A stretch of 64,000 bases of DNA from Meghimatium bilineatum (lineage: Eukaryota > Mollusca > Gastropoda > Stylommatophora > Philomycidae): assembly GCA_034231615.1 (NCBI GenBank), contig CM067322.1, positions 62,387,032 through 62,451,031 on the forward strand, in the 5' to 3' direction. The notes beneath the pieces are model-generated. The model did no database searches and had not been told where the DNA came from. It saw nothing but the letters and a program-made list of their open reading frames with translations. The position numbers and the translations under genes are program-made. How positions within the stretch are numbered: the stretch's first letter is position 1; each line of letters starts with the position of its first letter. This document shows, one piece after another, positions 44,123-55,284 of the stretch.

Positions 44123-45165
44123 ATGGTTTCCACTTTGACATACAGCTTCTCTTTGAATCTAATTAGGATGGGTCATGTCTTTCTCTTCAGGTCTGTATAC
44201 TGGGAACAGGTCATATAAGATATGTTCTGCTGTCATATTCGTCAGGATCCAATGACAAAAGGCCAGTTGTACCTATTCTGAATTTGGTTTACATGTGATA
44301 TCTTATTCTGTTGTGACCAGTTCTGAGATAATCTGAAGGTAATATGGTCTCTTTTGGATAGTTTATAATACCCGCAATTTACATTTTATGTGAGATGGTC
44401 TTTTCCCCACTTTTTGTTGTAATTGTCTTTTATGAAGGTTTTACTTCCTCATAACTAACCAGATAGTCTTCTTTCAGCACATCCTTCCCCTTCTTTAGCC
44501 ACTCTATCCGCGATTTCATTCCCTTCAATGTTGCAGTGTTATGGTATCCACTGGATCACTACTCTCAAAATTATTATGCAGCTGACTGCCCTCAGTTCAT
44601 TTAGTTCCGTGTACCTGTTCAGCTTCAATGCTCTTATGATAGCAGCGCATCAGCAGTAGTACCACTATCCTGTGCCTGTGATCTTGATGATGTAAGGCCA
44701 TTTTTGCGGCTCTCTTAATAGCTTCCATTTCTGCCTTAATATTTGTTGAGAACTTGCCTGTAGCCATGGCTAGAATAACCTCTTCCTCATATTTAAGTCT
44801 CAGAGCCACGCCTTCTCTTCCATTCTCGAATGTACATTTTTATAGGCATGAGTTCAGGCATCCTCTTGGTATTTATATACAATGTAATGTTCTGTAATAT
44901 GATTTCTCTCCAAGGCTGTCTAGAAATGAGTTCATTTCTATACCTTCTATTCCTTCTTTTAGCTCTGGAAGTCTGCATGGTCAATTTGGGGAGGGGGGGG
45001 GGGGGCAGCTGACTGGCTGCATGGGTCTAGGTTTTGCTTGTACTAGAGTTCGAGCCTTCTGTATCAATTTCTTTGAGTTTACTGAGAACTCACTCATCTT
45101 CAGCCTGCCCCTACCATTGGTGAATTGGATGAATTAGGAGTCTTATATTTTTCTTCTTGTTGAAC
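44120..45165 (-). mobile_element. LINE RNase H region, family H (jockey-like)
   Basis: Minus-strand coding pieces: NITLYINTKRMPELMPIKMY at about 44,880, then ALRLKYEEEVILAMATGKFS (about 44,800). IKAEMEAIKRAAKMALHHQD carries the RNase H Glu block. Later come TAEHILYD (about 44,230) and KLYV...QTAACVTESGVPT at the end (about 44,100). This order (RNase H, then a Cys-poor TAEHIL block, then a short C-terminus) is typical of a jockey/I-like LINE type distinct from family G. Many frameshifts. Confidence 0.65.
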
Positions 45166-45199
45166 AACTTTCGTGTCTCGTCAATCTTGCATCGACAGA

Positions 45200-45345
45200 A
45201 AGCCAGTTATTGTTTGTAAGGTAAAATTTCAAATCGATACATCCGACTTCAACATAACTTTTGGGTCACTTTGACATAAGGGATAGGTCAGCTAACTCCA
45301 CCCCAATATCCCCGTACTTCTTTACTTCCTCTTAAAGCAAAGGAG
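45200..45345 (-). mobile_element. SINE-I 5' part
   Basis: GATACATCCGACTTCAACAT, GGGATAGGTCAGCTAACTCC and GTACTTCTTTACTTCCTCTT are the reverse-oriented 5' landmarks. The 3' module is missing. Confidence 0.55.
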
Positions 45346-45349
45346 AAAC

Positions 45350-45578
45350 GTTTCGAATTTAGAGGGAGGGAGTGAGGGGAGGTCACAGATCAGCTCAAAA
45401 AGGGGCCACCAATAGGTGATTATTTAAACGATGAACTACAAGATCTATATCAATAAATAACTAATCTTGGAAACCTGCAAAGAAAGCCAATGATGTTTTA
45501 TTTAAGCACCAGGTCGGCTACGGACAAAAATGTGTCGCAAAATGGAGCCAAGGGTCTTAAAAAGCTGAGAACCACTTC
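45350..45578. mobile_element. possible hAT right end
   Basis: GGGTCTTAAAAAGCTGAGAA CCACT resembles the end of hAT MITEs, as in the SPIN-like element. No left end was found. Confidence 0.3.
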
Positions 45579-45949
45579 TGTATAAGATGGAGTAAACTAC
45601 AGTGGAAGAGAGAGAATGATCCACAAGAAGGGAAGAAATAAACCAATCAACTTAAGAGACACTGGATTTCTAAGTACTCTGAAGAAAATGTAAATGACAT
45701 TCAGTTTCTGAAATGTCTTTCTCTTGTACCCCGTTGACAGGTCTGATATAGTTCAGTTCACATAAAATGATACAATTCCAACAAGGCTACAGTTCTTGGT
45801 TGAACGAAACGTCGACCTGCACGTTGAAAACATTCAGAAACCGTTAATGAATGACAGCACTGTCAGATGGTATCTACTGTTTCAAGGCATTAAGAAAACA
45901 TTATGTGATTTCTTCTGAAATATCTAGTTCATATCAATGATACACGTAC
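45579..45949. other. no recognised feature
   Basis: No supported feature. Confidence 0.35.
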
Positions 45950-46087
45950 AGATATACAGAGAGAGAGAGAGAGAGAGAAAGAAAGAGAGAGAGAGAGAGA
46001 GAGGTGTAACGTGTGAAGGCAGATATGAAATGAGAAAAGGAAAAGGCTCAGAAAAAGAAATTTTTCAACAAGAAGAAAAATGTGAAA

Positions 46088-46125
<38 letters not shown>
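45950..46125. repeat. (GA)n-rich tracts
   Basis: GA microsatellites at about 45,957-46,002 and 46,089-46,125 with purine-rich DNA between. Confidence 0.93.
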
Positions 46126-46126
<1 letters not shown>

Positions 46127-46229
46127 TGAAGAAAGGAGGGGAATTCGAAGAGTAATGAAAGGAAATATGAATATGGAGGGGAAAATAGAGAAGGGTGTAA
46201 ATAAAAGAAAGAGGGAGGGAAATGTTAGG

Positions 46230-47050
46230 AAAATTTTGAGACAGAGGTAAAGAGATATAGAGAGGTAGATGTGAAAATGGAAGGGACATCTAGAGGTATA
46301 TTTGACGACAGAGGGAGAGACATATAAATAGGTAGATTTAGCGATAGGGAGATGGAGAGGTAAATCTGGTGACAGATGAAGATAGATATAGAGGTAGATT
46401 TGGTGACAGATGAAGATAGACATAGAGGTAGATTTGGTGACAGATGAAGATAGATATAGAGGTAGATTTGGTGACAGACGGAGGACATAGAGAAGTAGAT
46501 TTAATAACACACATAGAGATATAGAGTGGTAGAAATGACGGCAGGTAGAGAGAGATATAGAGAGTTAGATTGGGCGAAAAAAGACAGAGAGGTGGATTTG
46601 AAGGAGAGATATAACGATGTAGATTCTGTGACCCGGGGAAAAATATAGAATTAGATTTGAAGGGGATAAATATATAAGTAGATTCGGCAATAGACGGAGA
46701 GAAATTTAGAAAGGTAGATTTGTATACAGAGTTATAAATAAGTAGATTTGCCGACGAAAAGATAGAGATTTGAAGACGGGATGGGATGAATATAGAGGTA
46801 GATATGGCAATACACTGAGAGAGATATATAGAGGCAGTTTCAACGACAGAGTGAGATTTATAGAGAAGAAAATTTAACGACAGATTAGGGTAATACAGAG
46901 AGGTAGATTTCACTTCAGATGTGGGGCAATATTGGTAGGTACATTTCACAACAGATAATTGGAAGATATAGGGAGGTCGGACTTCACGATAGAGGGGGGA
47001 ATATAGAATGGTATATTTCACGACAGATAGGGATGTATAAACTTATATAG
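46230..47050. repeat. degenerate 34-bp minisatellite
   Basis: Units of the form GATATAGAGGTAGATTTGGT plus GACAGATGAA; exact 34-bp spacing at 46,391 and 46,425, looser elsewhere. Long serine- and leucine-rich open frames on the minus strand come from this purine-rich repeat. Confidence 0.88.
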
Positions 47051-47689
47051 AAAGATAAGTTTGAAGATAAAAAAAAGAGGATGGTTGGTTGCTGATCCAG
47101 CAGTCCATGGGCTCATGCCCTTTGACTCAATGCCATTGTGTGATATATGCATTATATTGCTGGGAAGTGTGTGGATTTTCGGCCCACCCCGAGCCAGAAC
47201 CAGAGAATAACTATCACATTACCAGGAAGGCAGGTTTCAATCTATGCACTCCTCCGAGTCATTGTAGTCAAGATAGGGTTCTCTGTGATCATTCCCCGCC
47301 ACCAATTGACTACTGGTTATGCTGAACTTCACTATTGCTCCAGGCATGCAACCAATTGTTCAAGTCAAAAGAATTGTCACGTCCTGAGTCACTCTGCCTC
47401 TATGATGGGCTTCAGCCATAGAAAAAAAACAGTGCTGTTAGTTTCCTCCTCCCCAGTGCTGTGCAGTAAATCTCTGGCCCCTTTCCAACCACAGAGATTT
47501 TTTATATACATATAAAAAACAAAACAAAAACCCCAACAAAACATAACATACATTGCAACAAAAAAATAAAAGTCTGGGAAGCATAATTGTGTAGATGACG
47601 TGCCATGAAGGTTCTATAAGAAGATAACCTTAATATAACAGCATGTCATCTACTAAGGTTTTTCTGCTGCATGGGTGGTTTGTCTAGTG
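47051..47689. repeat. dispersed repeat of unknown type within the 34-bp array
   Basis: Unlike its purine-rich surroundings. It starts near 47,085 with the sequence shared with 39.46 kb and contains an AT-rich end near 47,510-47,570. It probably inserted into the array; its boundaries are uncertain. Confidence 0.4.
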
Positions 47690-48050
47690 AGCCATTGGTG
47701 AGACCCACAGACGCAAACAATGGAGGAAGATATCAAGAGAAGTGAAGATTCAAAGACGGAGGGAGATATAGAGAAACACACCTTATAAAGTAAGAGCATG
47801 TTCAAGACAGATAGAAGGAGATGCCAAGTATATTTGAGATTTGAAGAAAGATGAAAGAATAAATAGAAAAGTTGAGTTCTTAAGACCAATGGAAGGAGAT
47901 ATAGAAAGGCAGGCTGTGGAGAATTGAATAAAGATCTAAGGAGATATAAAGATAAATGAAGATTTGAAGACAGTGGGAGGAATAGAGAGAGAGAAATAGG
48001 TATTAGAACTCAGATACATCGAGTTGTGAACAGAGATAGAGCTGGGGAGA
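47690..48050. repeat. degenerate 34-bp-type repeat, continuation
   Basis: GGAGATATAGA and GATTTGAAGACAG motifs repeat loosely as in 46.2-47.05 kb. Confidence 0.6.
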
Positions 48051-48099
48051 TAAGAAGTGTGTGTAAGAGAAAGAGAGAGTAAAAAAATAGAAAGAGAGA

Positions 48100-48345
48100 G
48101 TGCCCCGGATAGACTTCGGAATGGCCAACCACGAGTTATTACCCCTGCGCAAAATTGTCATATTGCTCTGAGGAATCGTTCACTCTCGGCAAGTCAAACA
48201 GCAAGAGCAATAGTGGACAGACTTGGACACGTCTCTCAAATCAGTCATACGACGTATCAGAGATGCAGGCCTTGCCGCAAGAAAACCTTATGTTGGGCCA
48301 AACGTGACTCACATACATCAGCCTGTAAACGGATAGAGCAAAATG
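48100..48345 (+). pseudogene. Tc1-type transposase, N-terminal part
   Basis: The plus strand encodes RLRNGQPRVITPAQNCHIAL, then RNRSLSASQTARAIVDRLGH, the DNA-binding helix-turn-helix region of a Tc1/mariner transposase. In a shifted frame it continues RDAGLAARKPYVGPNVTHIH. The C-terminal catalytic part of a Tc1 transposase lies at 51.0 kb in the same orientation, starting where this one stops. Broken by one frameshift and by the gap. Confidence 0.85.
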
Positions 48346-50454
48346 TCAGATTTATGACAGACTGTAAGACATATTGAGAGTCGGACATGGTAAAATTGAC
48401 GTGGAATAATACTAAAATCAGCTGTATTTTATTTTGTGCAGAAAATACTTTAAAGACGTAAATAAGAAACAAAAATAACACAGTAAGAAAATAACTAATA
48501 CTAAGTGTTGACAAGACCGAGCCGAGTTGTTGACGGAGTTAGCGTAAATATTCAACCAGCTGTGACCGAAACAAGAGAATGGTAGGGGAGAATAAAATAT
48601 TGCCAAAAACTGTTAGTTTAAGAAAGGATGCGTATAGAATAGAATATTCTGGATAAGATTGTTGACAACCTTGAGTGTCGCAAAAATTGAGTAAAACTAG
48701 ATTAGTAGGAAAACATTTGCGGACAAATAGCATGAATGCACATGAGTTTTCAGCAAGATTTAGACCCAAAAATACGTCCAAAAACGTGAACATAGCATGT
48801 TGTAATAAATCTTGATCAGTCGTTCATTCGTCAGCAACTAAGTAACAGCCCAGTCATGTAATGCAGCGAAGGAGTAATCTGGGAACTCTCCATGAAACAG
48901 GACATGGTTCCTCGAACTCTATTGTTTTTGTAAGAGGATTGTTGGAGAGCAAGCTGTACAATGCAGTGTCGAGAGAATTCATTGCATGTTGGATTTATTA
49001 AGAGCTCCTATGTATTTGTCAAGTATTATACTGAATTTTGTGAATTCCAGTGTTATAGACAGAATATTTGGATTAGAAGTGAGTATTCGTAGGTTGTGAT
49101 AAAGACATATCTTAGAAGCAAAATAGTAGTAGAAAGGTTATTAATCGTGTTATAGAAATTGAATTAATTAGTCAGGTATTTATGTATATCGTCGAAAACG
49201 TGACACCATGTATAGTTCACTTTTCATGTAATCGTTTCAAAAAGAATATAATTTTCCCAGAATTTGAGATATTCTGATGGTTTGACCAGAGAGAGAAAAG
49301 GTCAAACGAAGTGATAAAATGTGAGAGAATGAAAAATATCTCCTACAAAATCTTCATCTTAGAATAGAGTTAGGAAAAGTGAGAAGCTATATTCTCAAAC
49401 GTCATCATATGCTCAATCCAGTAGAGAATTAGAAATATTATGAGTGTGTATTACTCACTATCGAGGACTCTGTTTAGTCATTAGTTACGTTTCAAAGAGG
49501 TTGTTAGATTTCCGACGTGATTTAATTTGTTATATATGTACAGTGTTATAGAATTGTGCCTTTGGTATGTTTGCAGTAAACCAAAAGGAGTTTTCAGAGG
49601 AGTTATTTGAAGCTTCGCCGATTGAATTTGTCATGCATTTTTATGAAGCCTCATCAGTTGATATTTTCAAAGCCTTTAAATTGAAGATTTATCTGAGTTC
49701 CTGCCTTTTTGACGCCTTATTTACCGAGTGAATCTGCGTAAAGGGTTATTCGTCTTTCCAGCTTCCTTTTAATCGCAGAGAAAGTATTTGTAATTTCTTT
49801 CTGTGAAGCTGATGTGTATTTTTATGGAGTCTTACCAGAGTCCCTGCCTTTTTGAAGCCTTATTTACTGAGTGAGCCTGTGTGAAAGGTTACTCAATTTT
49901 CGAGTCTGTTTCGGGATACTACCAATCGGAGGCAATGGACTTGGATGAACCTGCCGTCTTTTCTTGGAGATCCAACCAGTCAACGTTAGGAGCATCGTCT
50001 TCCGGAGCGCGAGATGTCCGTTTTCAAACTAATAGGATGGCTTAGTGAATAAACTGTGAACACTACGTTACCAAAGTCACACCTCTTGTTAAATTTTGTA
50101 AATTTCACTAGCCAATGGATTCGCCAAGTTTGTGAACAGTGATCAAACACTACGTTATCAATGTCAACTCTAACATTATTTTCAATCTTATTTGGATAAT
50201 CGAATCAATCACATAATTAACCTCGACAAATGCGAACTATTGACTTGAAGAATAGGTTTATAGTGACTGTCAATCAATTTATGAACTATTATTTTAGTGA
50301 TAGGTCGGATAGCTGGGGTAGACCCCTGATTTGATATTAGAAACAATAGGCGGTCAGCCTATATCCAGGGAATCAATTGCCTCATTTCCTGTGAGTATAA
50401 AGACTGAAATAATGTGTTATATGTCATAACGTAGATTATTTTCACGTAACTTGT
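48346..50454. other. unrecognised 2.1-kb stretch, probably part of an insertion into the Tc1 copy
   Basis: No coding similarity. An imperfect duplication is visible: GAGTTCCTGCCTTTTTGACG near 49,695 and GAGTCCCTGCCTTTTTGAAG near 49,840, about 145 bp apart. Confidence 0.45.
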
Positions 50455-50645
50455 GTTTTTAAAAGAGAGTTACCGCCGAAGACGGATGTGTCGGGCCATT
50501 GACGCAAATAAAACGGCGACACAACGCATTTCCATTCTCTGGATTACATTCTGCTGGAAATCTAGTAGGACATGTCCTGCTACAAGAGAATTCAGCAGGA
50601 GTTTGAGAATGTACGCTGAAGAAGAAGAAGAAAGAGAGTTGTTAT
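50455..50645 (+). mobile_element. SINE-I related copy (variant B), with (GAA)n tail
   Basis: GCCGAAGACGGATGTGTCGG, AAATAAAACGGCGACACAAC, GCATTTCCATTCTCTGGATT, then GCAGGAGTTTGAGAATGTAC and GAAGAAGAAGAA. Best copy of variant B. Confidence 0.8.
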
Positions 50646-51004
50646 TAAAGAGATCTATGTGTTATACAGTTTCCTTTCTTTTAGAAGTTAAGACTTAGTT
50701 AATATTTCAAGTGGAACCTGCCTCTTTTAGTTCACAGTCACACGACGAAAATCAGGAGAAGTACTTATAACATCAACAAAAATTCCAGATTTGGAAACAC
50801 TATACGGAGAAGGAATAAAATGAACCACGGACCATAACATCAACAAACAAAATGAACCACTAAAGAAGACAAAGACTATAGAAGAGTTGGATAGTACAGC
50901 TTATTTGATACCATTACCAAAGAAGATATACTGTATCAGTTTAAAATTATAATAGAAGATAGAGAATTAAAAGACTGGTTAGGAAAAAAACACACACACC
51001 CCCC
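50646..51004. other. no recognised feature; C-run at 50,998-51,009
   Basis: AT-rich DNA ending in (AC)n and a C-run just before the Tc1 catalytic part. Confidence 0.4.
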
Positions 51005-51350
51005 CCCCCATGACACAGATTGACTAGACTGCAGTGGAATGCTGTCCTATTCACAGACGAGAGCATATTCAACCTCCCCTTGCTGATGGACGTATGCGGA
51101 TTTGGCGACGGTGTGGAGAACGCTTGGCAGATTGCTGTGTTCGTCAGCACAACCGATTTGGAAGTGACAGTAGTTACATTTGGGGAGGATTGAGTTTTCA
51201 CTATCGCTTGCCTCTGAACGTCTTCCGTGGAAATGTTAATGCTGTGAGAAATAGAGATGAGGTTCAGGGTGTATTTGTTGTTTCCGCGTTCACACATTAT
51301 CCAGACTTGCAGCTTCTACAGTAAGAAGCTTCTAACGCACATGCGCACCC
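51005..51350 (+). pseudogene. Tc1-type transposase, catalytic part
   Basis: RLQWNAVLFTDESIFNLPLA contains the first catalytic Asp of the DDE domain. ADGRMRIWRRCGERLADCCV, SYIWGGLSFHYRLPLNVFRG and VVSAFTHYPDLQLLQ follow. The next conserved segment, normally DNA-x-PH, is damaged: a stop is followed by SNAHAHPAYIIQQYLQQ, with Ser in place of the Asp. A minus-strand SINE-I abuts the 3' side. Pseudogene. Confidence 0.88.
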
Positions 51351-51364
51351 CGCATACATTATAC

Positions 51365-51615
51365 AGCAATATCTACAGCAGCGTTCATTCTCAAACTAAT
51401 GCAGCTTAGCAGTATGTAGTCCGGAGAACGGAATTAGTTGTCACAGTTTCCAGCTTTGCTGCACGTTTCGGTCTAACTTCAGCATGGCTTCTGTGCGACT
51501 TTAACCCTATATGGGATGGGGCAGCCAACTCCACCACACTTCTTAGTCGTCTCCTACGATATGTATGGAAGGTAAACAGTATCGCGATTATTTGCTCCAA
51601 TTCTGGGCCCAGCAC
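51365..51615 (-). mobile_element. SINE-I copy, near full length
   Basis: GTTCATTCTCAAACTAATGC, GTATGTAGTCCGGAGAACGG, AACTTCAGCATGGCTTCTGT, GGGATGGGGCAGCCAACTCC, TCTTAGTCGTCTCCTACGAT and GTATGGAAGGTAAACAGTAT in reverse order. A good copy; useful for building a consensus. Confidence 0.85.
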
Positions 51616-51864
51616 CCACGAGCTGTGGTTTGTTATGATATATACTCCGGCTAGTGTCTTTCCCTTCTAGTTATGTACTTATAAGTGCGTGTGACTATCC
51701 CTAGGTGGATGATGGTCATAACAGATGTTCAGCCTATGGACCGAACGGGCATACTCATTGCTCTTCGTGATTGAGGATTTTGCACGATCAGAGGATTTTG
51801 AGATAAATGAGCATGACTAAATATCGAGAATGCGCGAATTGTGAGTGAAGATGATTGTGGTTAG

Positions 51865-52020
51865 TAGAGAACACCTGAGGAAGATTTAAAAAAGATGGCT
51901 GAACCAACATAGAACCGGAACCATCAGCCGTTATACCCTGAGAGATTTACTGAATCGGAGATCTGAGCACCTATGGACATGTCCGGTGTGGAAGGAGATT
52001 ATCAATAAATTAATACCTAA
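51865..52020 (+). mobile_element. LINE 3' end, family G
   Basis: HRTGTISRYTLRDLLNRRSE then HLWTCPVW, the end of the family G ORF, also at 7.65 kb and 61.6 kb. Confidence 0.7.
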
Positions 52021-52064
52021 TTCACACTTGCTGTTAAACGTGGGAAGGGGGGGGGGGGTGTGAT

Positions 52065-52300
52065 TGGGAGCTTTAGTTGTCTATCTAAGGCCATATATGT
52101 CGCCTTGGCTGCGTTGAATCCGTATTTGTTCAGTTTTGTCTTGATGTTATCTACTCATCTTTTCCTAGGTCTTCCTCTGGCCCTGTATCCGGATCTTCTT
52201 ATGTTACATATTCATGTTGGTAGTTGGTTATAGTTCATTCTCATAGTATCCAAACCATTATATATGTTGTTTCTATGTGTATTATGTGCAGAATCACACC
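52065..52300 (-). mobile_element. LINE 3' end, RTE-like
   Basis: Minus strand: TMRMNYNQLP, then GYRARGRPRKR, VDNIKTKLNKYGFNAAKATY and MALDRQLKL. Closely matches the terminal segment at 37.15-37.25 kb (NKYRFNTTKATHLALE). Confidence 0.75.
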
Positions 52301-52671
52301 AATTCTTCTCCTGAAGTGTGTGTGTGTATTATGAAAACATAGCGATTACTACAGCTGATAAGCTGGGATCTCAATCAATGCACATGTTTGAGGTATGTTA
52401 TCGACAACCCGGAGGGCGAAGACTAATATAGAGTTATTGGGCATTTGTGTACTTTACGATATTGTGAACTAAACTCAGAAATAATCAATGTTTCAGTTTA
52501 ACTGGCCACCTCTGTTTGTTTTATTATTTGTTTTTTAAACACGATCAGTGAGTCAGCAATTCCCTCATGGGAGGCCGCTGTCATAGAGGGAGAAATGAAA
52601 AGTAACATTATAACTTGCCGGCAAGCTTGTAGATGGATTGTGAAGGTAAGTTTCGAGTCCTTCGTCTACTA
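52301..52671. other. no recognised feature
   Basis: No supported feature. Confidence 0.35.
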
Positions 52672-52845
52672 TACAGTCATGTGAACTCAGCACGATTCAT
52701 CCTTCAAAAGTGACTATATTTAACTGGCGTGACTCTCATTCGCTGTCGACACTAAGTATACACAAAGCGAAGAATGAAAATCACAGGGAAAAAGTATCAA
52801 AGCGTCAATTTTGAAGGATTACCACAATGAGTTCACATGACTGTA
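52672..52845. mobile_element. mariner-type MITE, 174 bp, TA target duplication
   Basis: The TIR TACAGTCATGTGAACTCA is exact at both ends, followed by an imperfect continuation including ATCCTTCAAAA/TTTTGAAGGAT to about 45 bp. It is flanked by TA at 52,670-52,671 and 52,846-52,847. No coding sequence. Confidence 0.88.
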
Positions 52846-53096
52846 TAATTTACGAACAGGACTTTGTGTGTTCAAACCTTCCATTATAAAAATAGACCAT
52901 GACAATGCTAAGAAATAAGTAAACAAATATGATCAAAACTCCTCTTCCTCCCACACACACACATTTATATCATCAAAAGTTCCCAAAGAACGTAGTGAAA
53001 ATTATGTTAGCAACACCTCCACATTTTAGCAGTCTAATCTACAGCTCTGAATACTGTAGAAGGCGACTAAGGTGAATGGACCACTGACGGATTGGG

Positions 53097-53425
53097 CTAG
53101 CAAATCTAATGCCCAACCACGCCCGTCTACAACCGAATGCCTAACAAGTGAATGTAAACATCCGCTATGCGGAGACTTTGTTTTAAAATCTATCGCCAAA
53201 AATATGCAATAACACTAGCATATTCCATGTCTCTACAAGAGATTACTTCGTTATTTTCATTGGCTTGCAACATGTGAGTCGTCTGTTGTAGTAACCCCCA
53301 ATACAGTAGTTGTATGACGTGATTATGTAGATAATTTTAACAAAGGCCTCCGCAAAGCGGACGTTTACAGTATGTTAGGATTTCTATTGTAGACGAGCGT
53401 GGTTGATCTTAGGATTTACTATCGC
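53097..53425. mobile_element. long-TIR foldback element with embedded hairpins
   Basis: The left arm from about 53,114 (CAACCACGCCCGTCTACAAC, then AAACATCCGCTATGCGGAG) is complementary to the right arm ending at 53,405 (CTCCGCAAAGCGGACGTTTA, then AGACGAGCGTGGTTG). The arms extend at least 75 bp, with weaker complementarity to 53,097 and 53,425. Each arm contains its own TCCGC-NNN-GCGGA hairpin. Confidence 0.85.
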
Positions 53426-53489
53426 ATTCGTGGACGGTGAAAATTAATTGTAAATGGCATGCTGAAGTAAGAGTGTCACCATGAAAGCG

Positions 53490-53600
53490 CAGACATACTG
53501 TATTTGCTGCAGACTATGAAACAATGTACTTCGGTCTCCTGACAGCAATTTCCTATCCGAAAGGAGTTGAAGAATAAATGTAGAAGAAAACTACACTTTC
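53490..53600 (+). mobile_element. very diverged SINE-I 3' part
   Basis: ACTATGAAACAATGTACTTC, GAAAGGAGTTGAAGAATAAA and TGTAGAAGAAAAC keep the order of the SINE-I 3' module. Confidence 0.4.
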
Positions 53601-53689
53601 TATTTACATTTTCTTCTTTTTCTGGACAAATATGACTTGGCGATTAGTTTGAGAGATCCTGGCAATATAAGTTGTACTCAGCATCTACC

Positions 53690-54670
53690 ATGTTCACATT
53701 TTATTTATTTTGTTCATATTTTAGCTTGTTCATATTTTAGTTTGTTCATATTTTACTGTGTTCATCTTTAATATGTTCATATTTTAGTTTCCTTATTTCT
53801 ATTGTGTTAATATTTTAAGTTGTCTACAGTTTGTGTGTTCAAATTTAAATTTATTCATATTTCAGTCTGTTCATATTTTGTTTACCGTGTTTATTTTTAA
53901 TGTGTTCATATTTTAGTTTCCTTATTTTTAGTGTTTTCATATTTTAACGCGATGACATTTTAGTACGTTCATATTTAAATGTACTCATATTTTAGTCTGT
54001 TCATATTTTACTGTGTCCGTTTTAGAGTGTTTATATTTTGGTGTATTAATTTTTAGTGTGTTAATATTTAATATGTTCATATTTTAGCTTGTTCATATTT
54101 TAGTTCTTTCATATTTTAATTTGTTTATATTTTAGCTTATTCGAGGTTGTCCATAAACTAGGCCAACAATTTTCAGCATTTTTGATTTTAACTTCTTCAT
54201 CCCCTTTCTGGGATGTCAAGAATTCAGGAACATACCACCCCTACTTAATTATGTCCACACAAAAAACCATATGCTTTAGCAGAAAATAATACTGATTTGT
54301 TTCATATCTATTAGAAAAATGTTTGAAGTTCAAACAATTTATTGATTTTGATGTATAAAATGAACATTATTTTTTATGTCAATTTGTGTCAACCTCCTCT
54401 CCCCCCCCCCAAATCACCTCCCACCTTTGGCAGAACTCATAAATATTTCCAGTTTTTCAAACACTCCCGTTTTCTTATTTGTTGGTGTCATTTATGGACA
54501 GCCCTTCATATTTTAGTATTTTCATATTTTAGTATATTTAGTAAATTTATGCATATGTTATGTGATCATATTTTAGTGTATTTATATTTTATGTGTATTT
54601 ATATTTTATGTGTTTATATTTTAGTAAATATATTCATATTTTAGTGTATTAGTATTTTGTATTTTCATCA
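53690..54670. repeat. short-period minisatellite built on TTCATATTTTAGTNTG, interrupted
   Basis: Units of about 15-25 bp, all containing TTCATATTTTAG or variants. A 362-bp TIR element lies inside it at 54,143-54,504. Confidence 0.9.
54143..54504. mobile_element. TIR element inserted in the minisatellite
   Basis: The left end GAGGTTGTCCATAAACTAGG CCAAC pairs with the right end (complement GGGCTGTCCATAAATGACAC CAAC). TTC precedes and follows the element, giving an apparent 3-bp target duplication. The interior is AT-rich without an ORF. A solo end of the same family lies at 26.71 kb. Confidence 0.75.
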
Positions 54671-54914
54671 CATAATGAATGTTGCTTTGATAAATATTTG
54701 TTGGTTTGACATATATAGTTATAGTTTTATGTTTGAACCGTTACCATTTGGTCATAAAATATTAATTCTTGGATATGTAAATACGAGAGGACACTGAACG
54801 TGACCGTCTACAATATACAACATACTGGCTAATGGAAAATTAAGCCTTCTTAATGACTCATTTGACATTTCCGTGATTTTAATTGGTCACTACGATTATA
54901 AATTACGTGACAAC
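54671..54914. other. mostly unrecognised; half of a foldback MITE at 54,830-54,900
   Basis: GGCTAATGGAAAATTAAGCC...CTTAATGACTCATTTGACAT matches one arm of the 19.14 kb foldback element. Confidence 0.45.
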
Positions 54915-55070
54915 CAATTCCCTTCTTTTTTTCTTCTACGCTCGTTTTCAAACTTCTGCATCTTAGAAAGATGTAATCCGGAGAACAGAATCTGTTATGT
55001 CATGGTTTACAACTTACTGCGAAATCTGTACCTTTGTGACAGTAAGGCATGCATGAACCTAAAGCCTAGA
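54915..55070 (-). mobile_element. SINE-I 3' part
   Basis: TTCTTCTACGCTCGTTTTCA, GATGTAATCCGGAGAACAGA and ATCTGTACCTTTGTGACAGT in reverse orientation. Confidence 0.7.
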
Positions 55071-55284
55071 CACTCTAAGTGCAATGCAGCAATAACCGAA
55101 CTCGAGAGCATTGGAGCCTTCCATTGTTTGGCGTTGTAGTAACATATGCTGTGCGTCCGGCATAGTCTACGATGACCATTTGGGCTCCAGAACGATGAAG
55201 ATTATCTGAATATTTTTGAGTTATATTTTGATGCCAGTTAAATGTATGTGTCAATGGTACAAAACTAAAGTAGGTCTCAGAGTG

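Noticed and set aside
45929..47021. Several long Ser/Leu-rich minus-strand open frames (up to 227 codons)
   Set aside because: They are explained by GA-rich microsatellites and the purine-rich 34-bp repeat.
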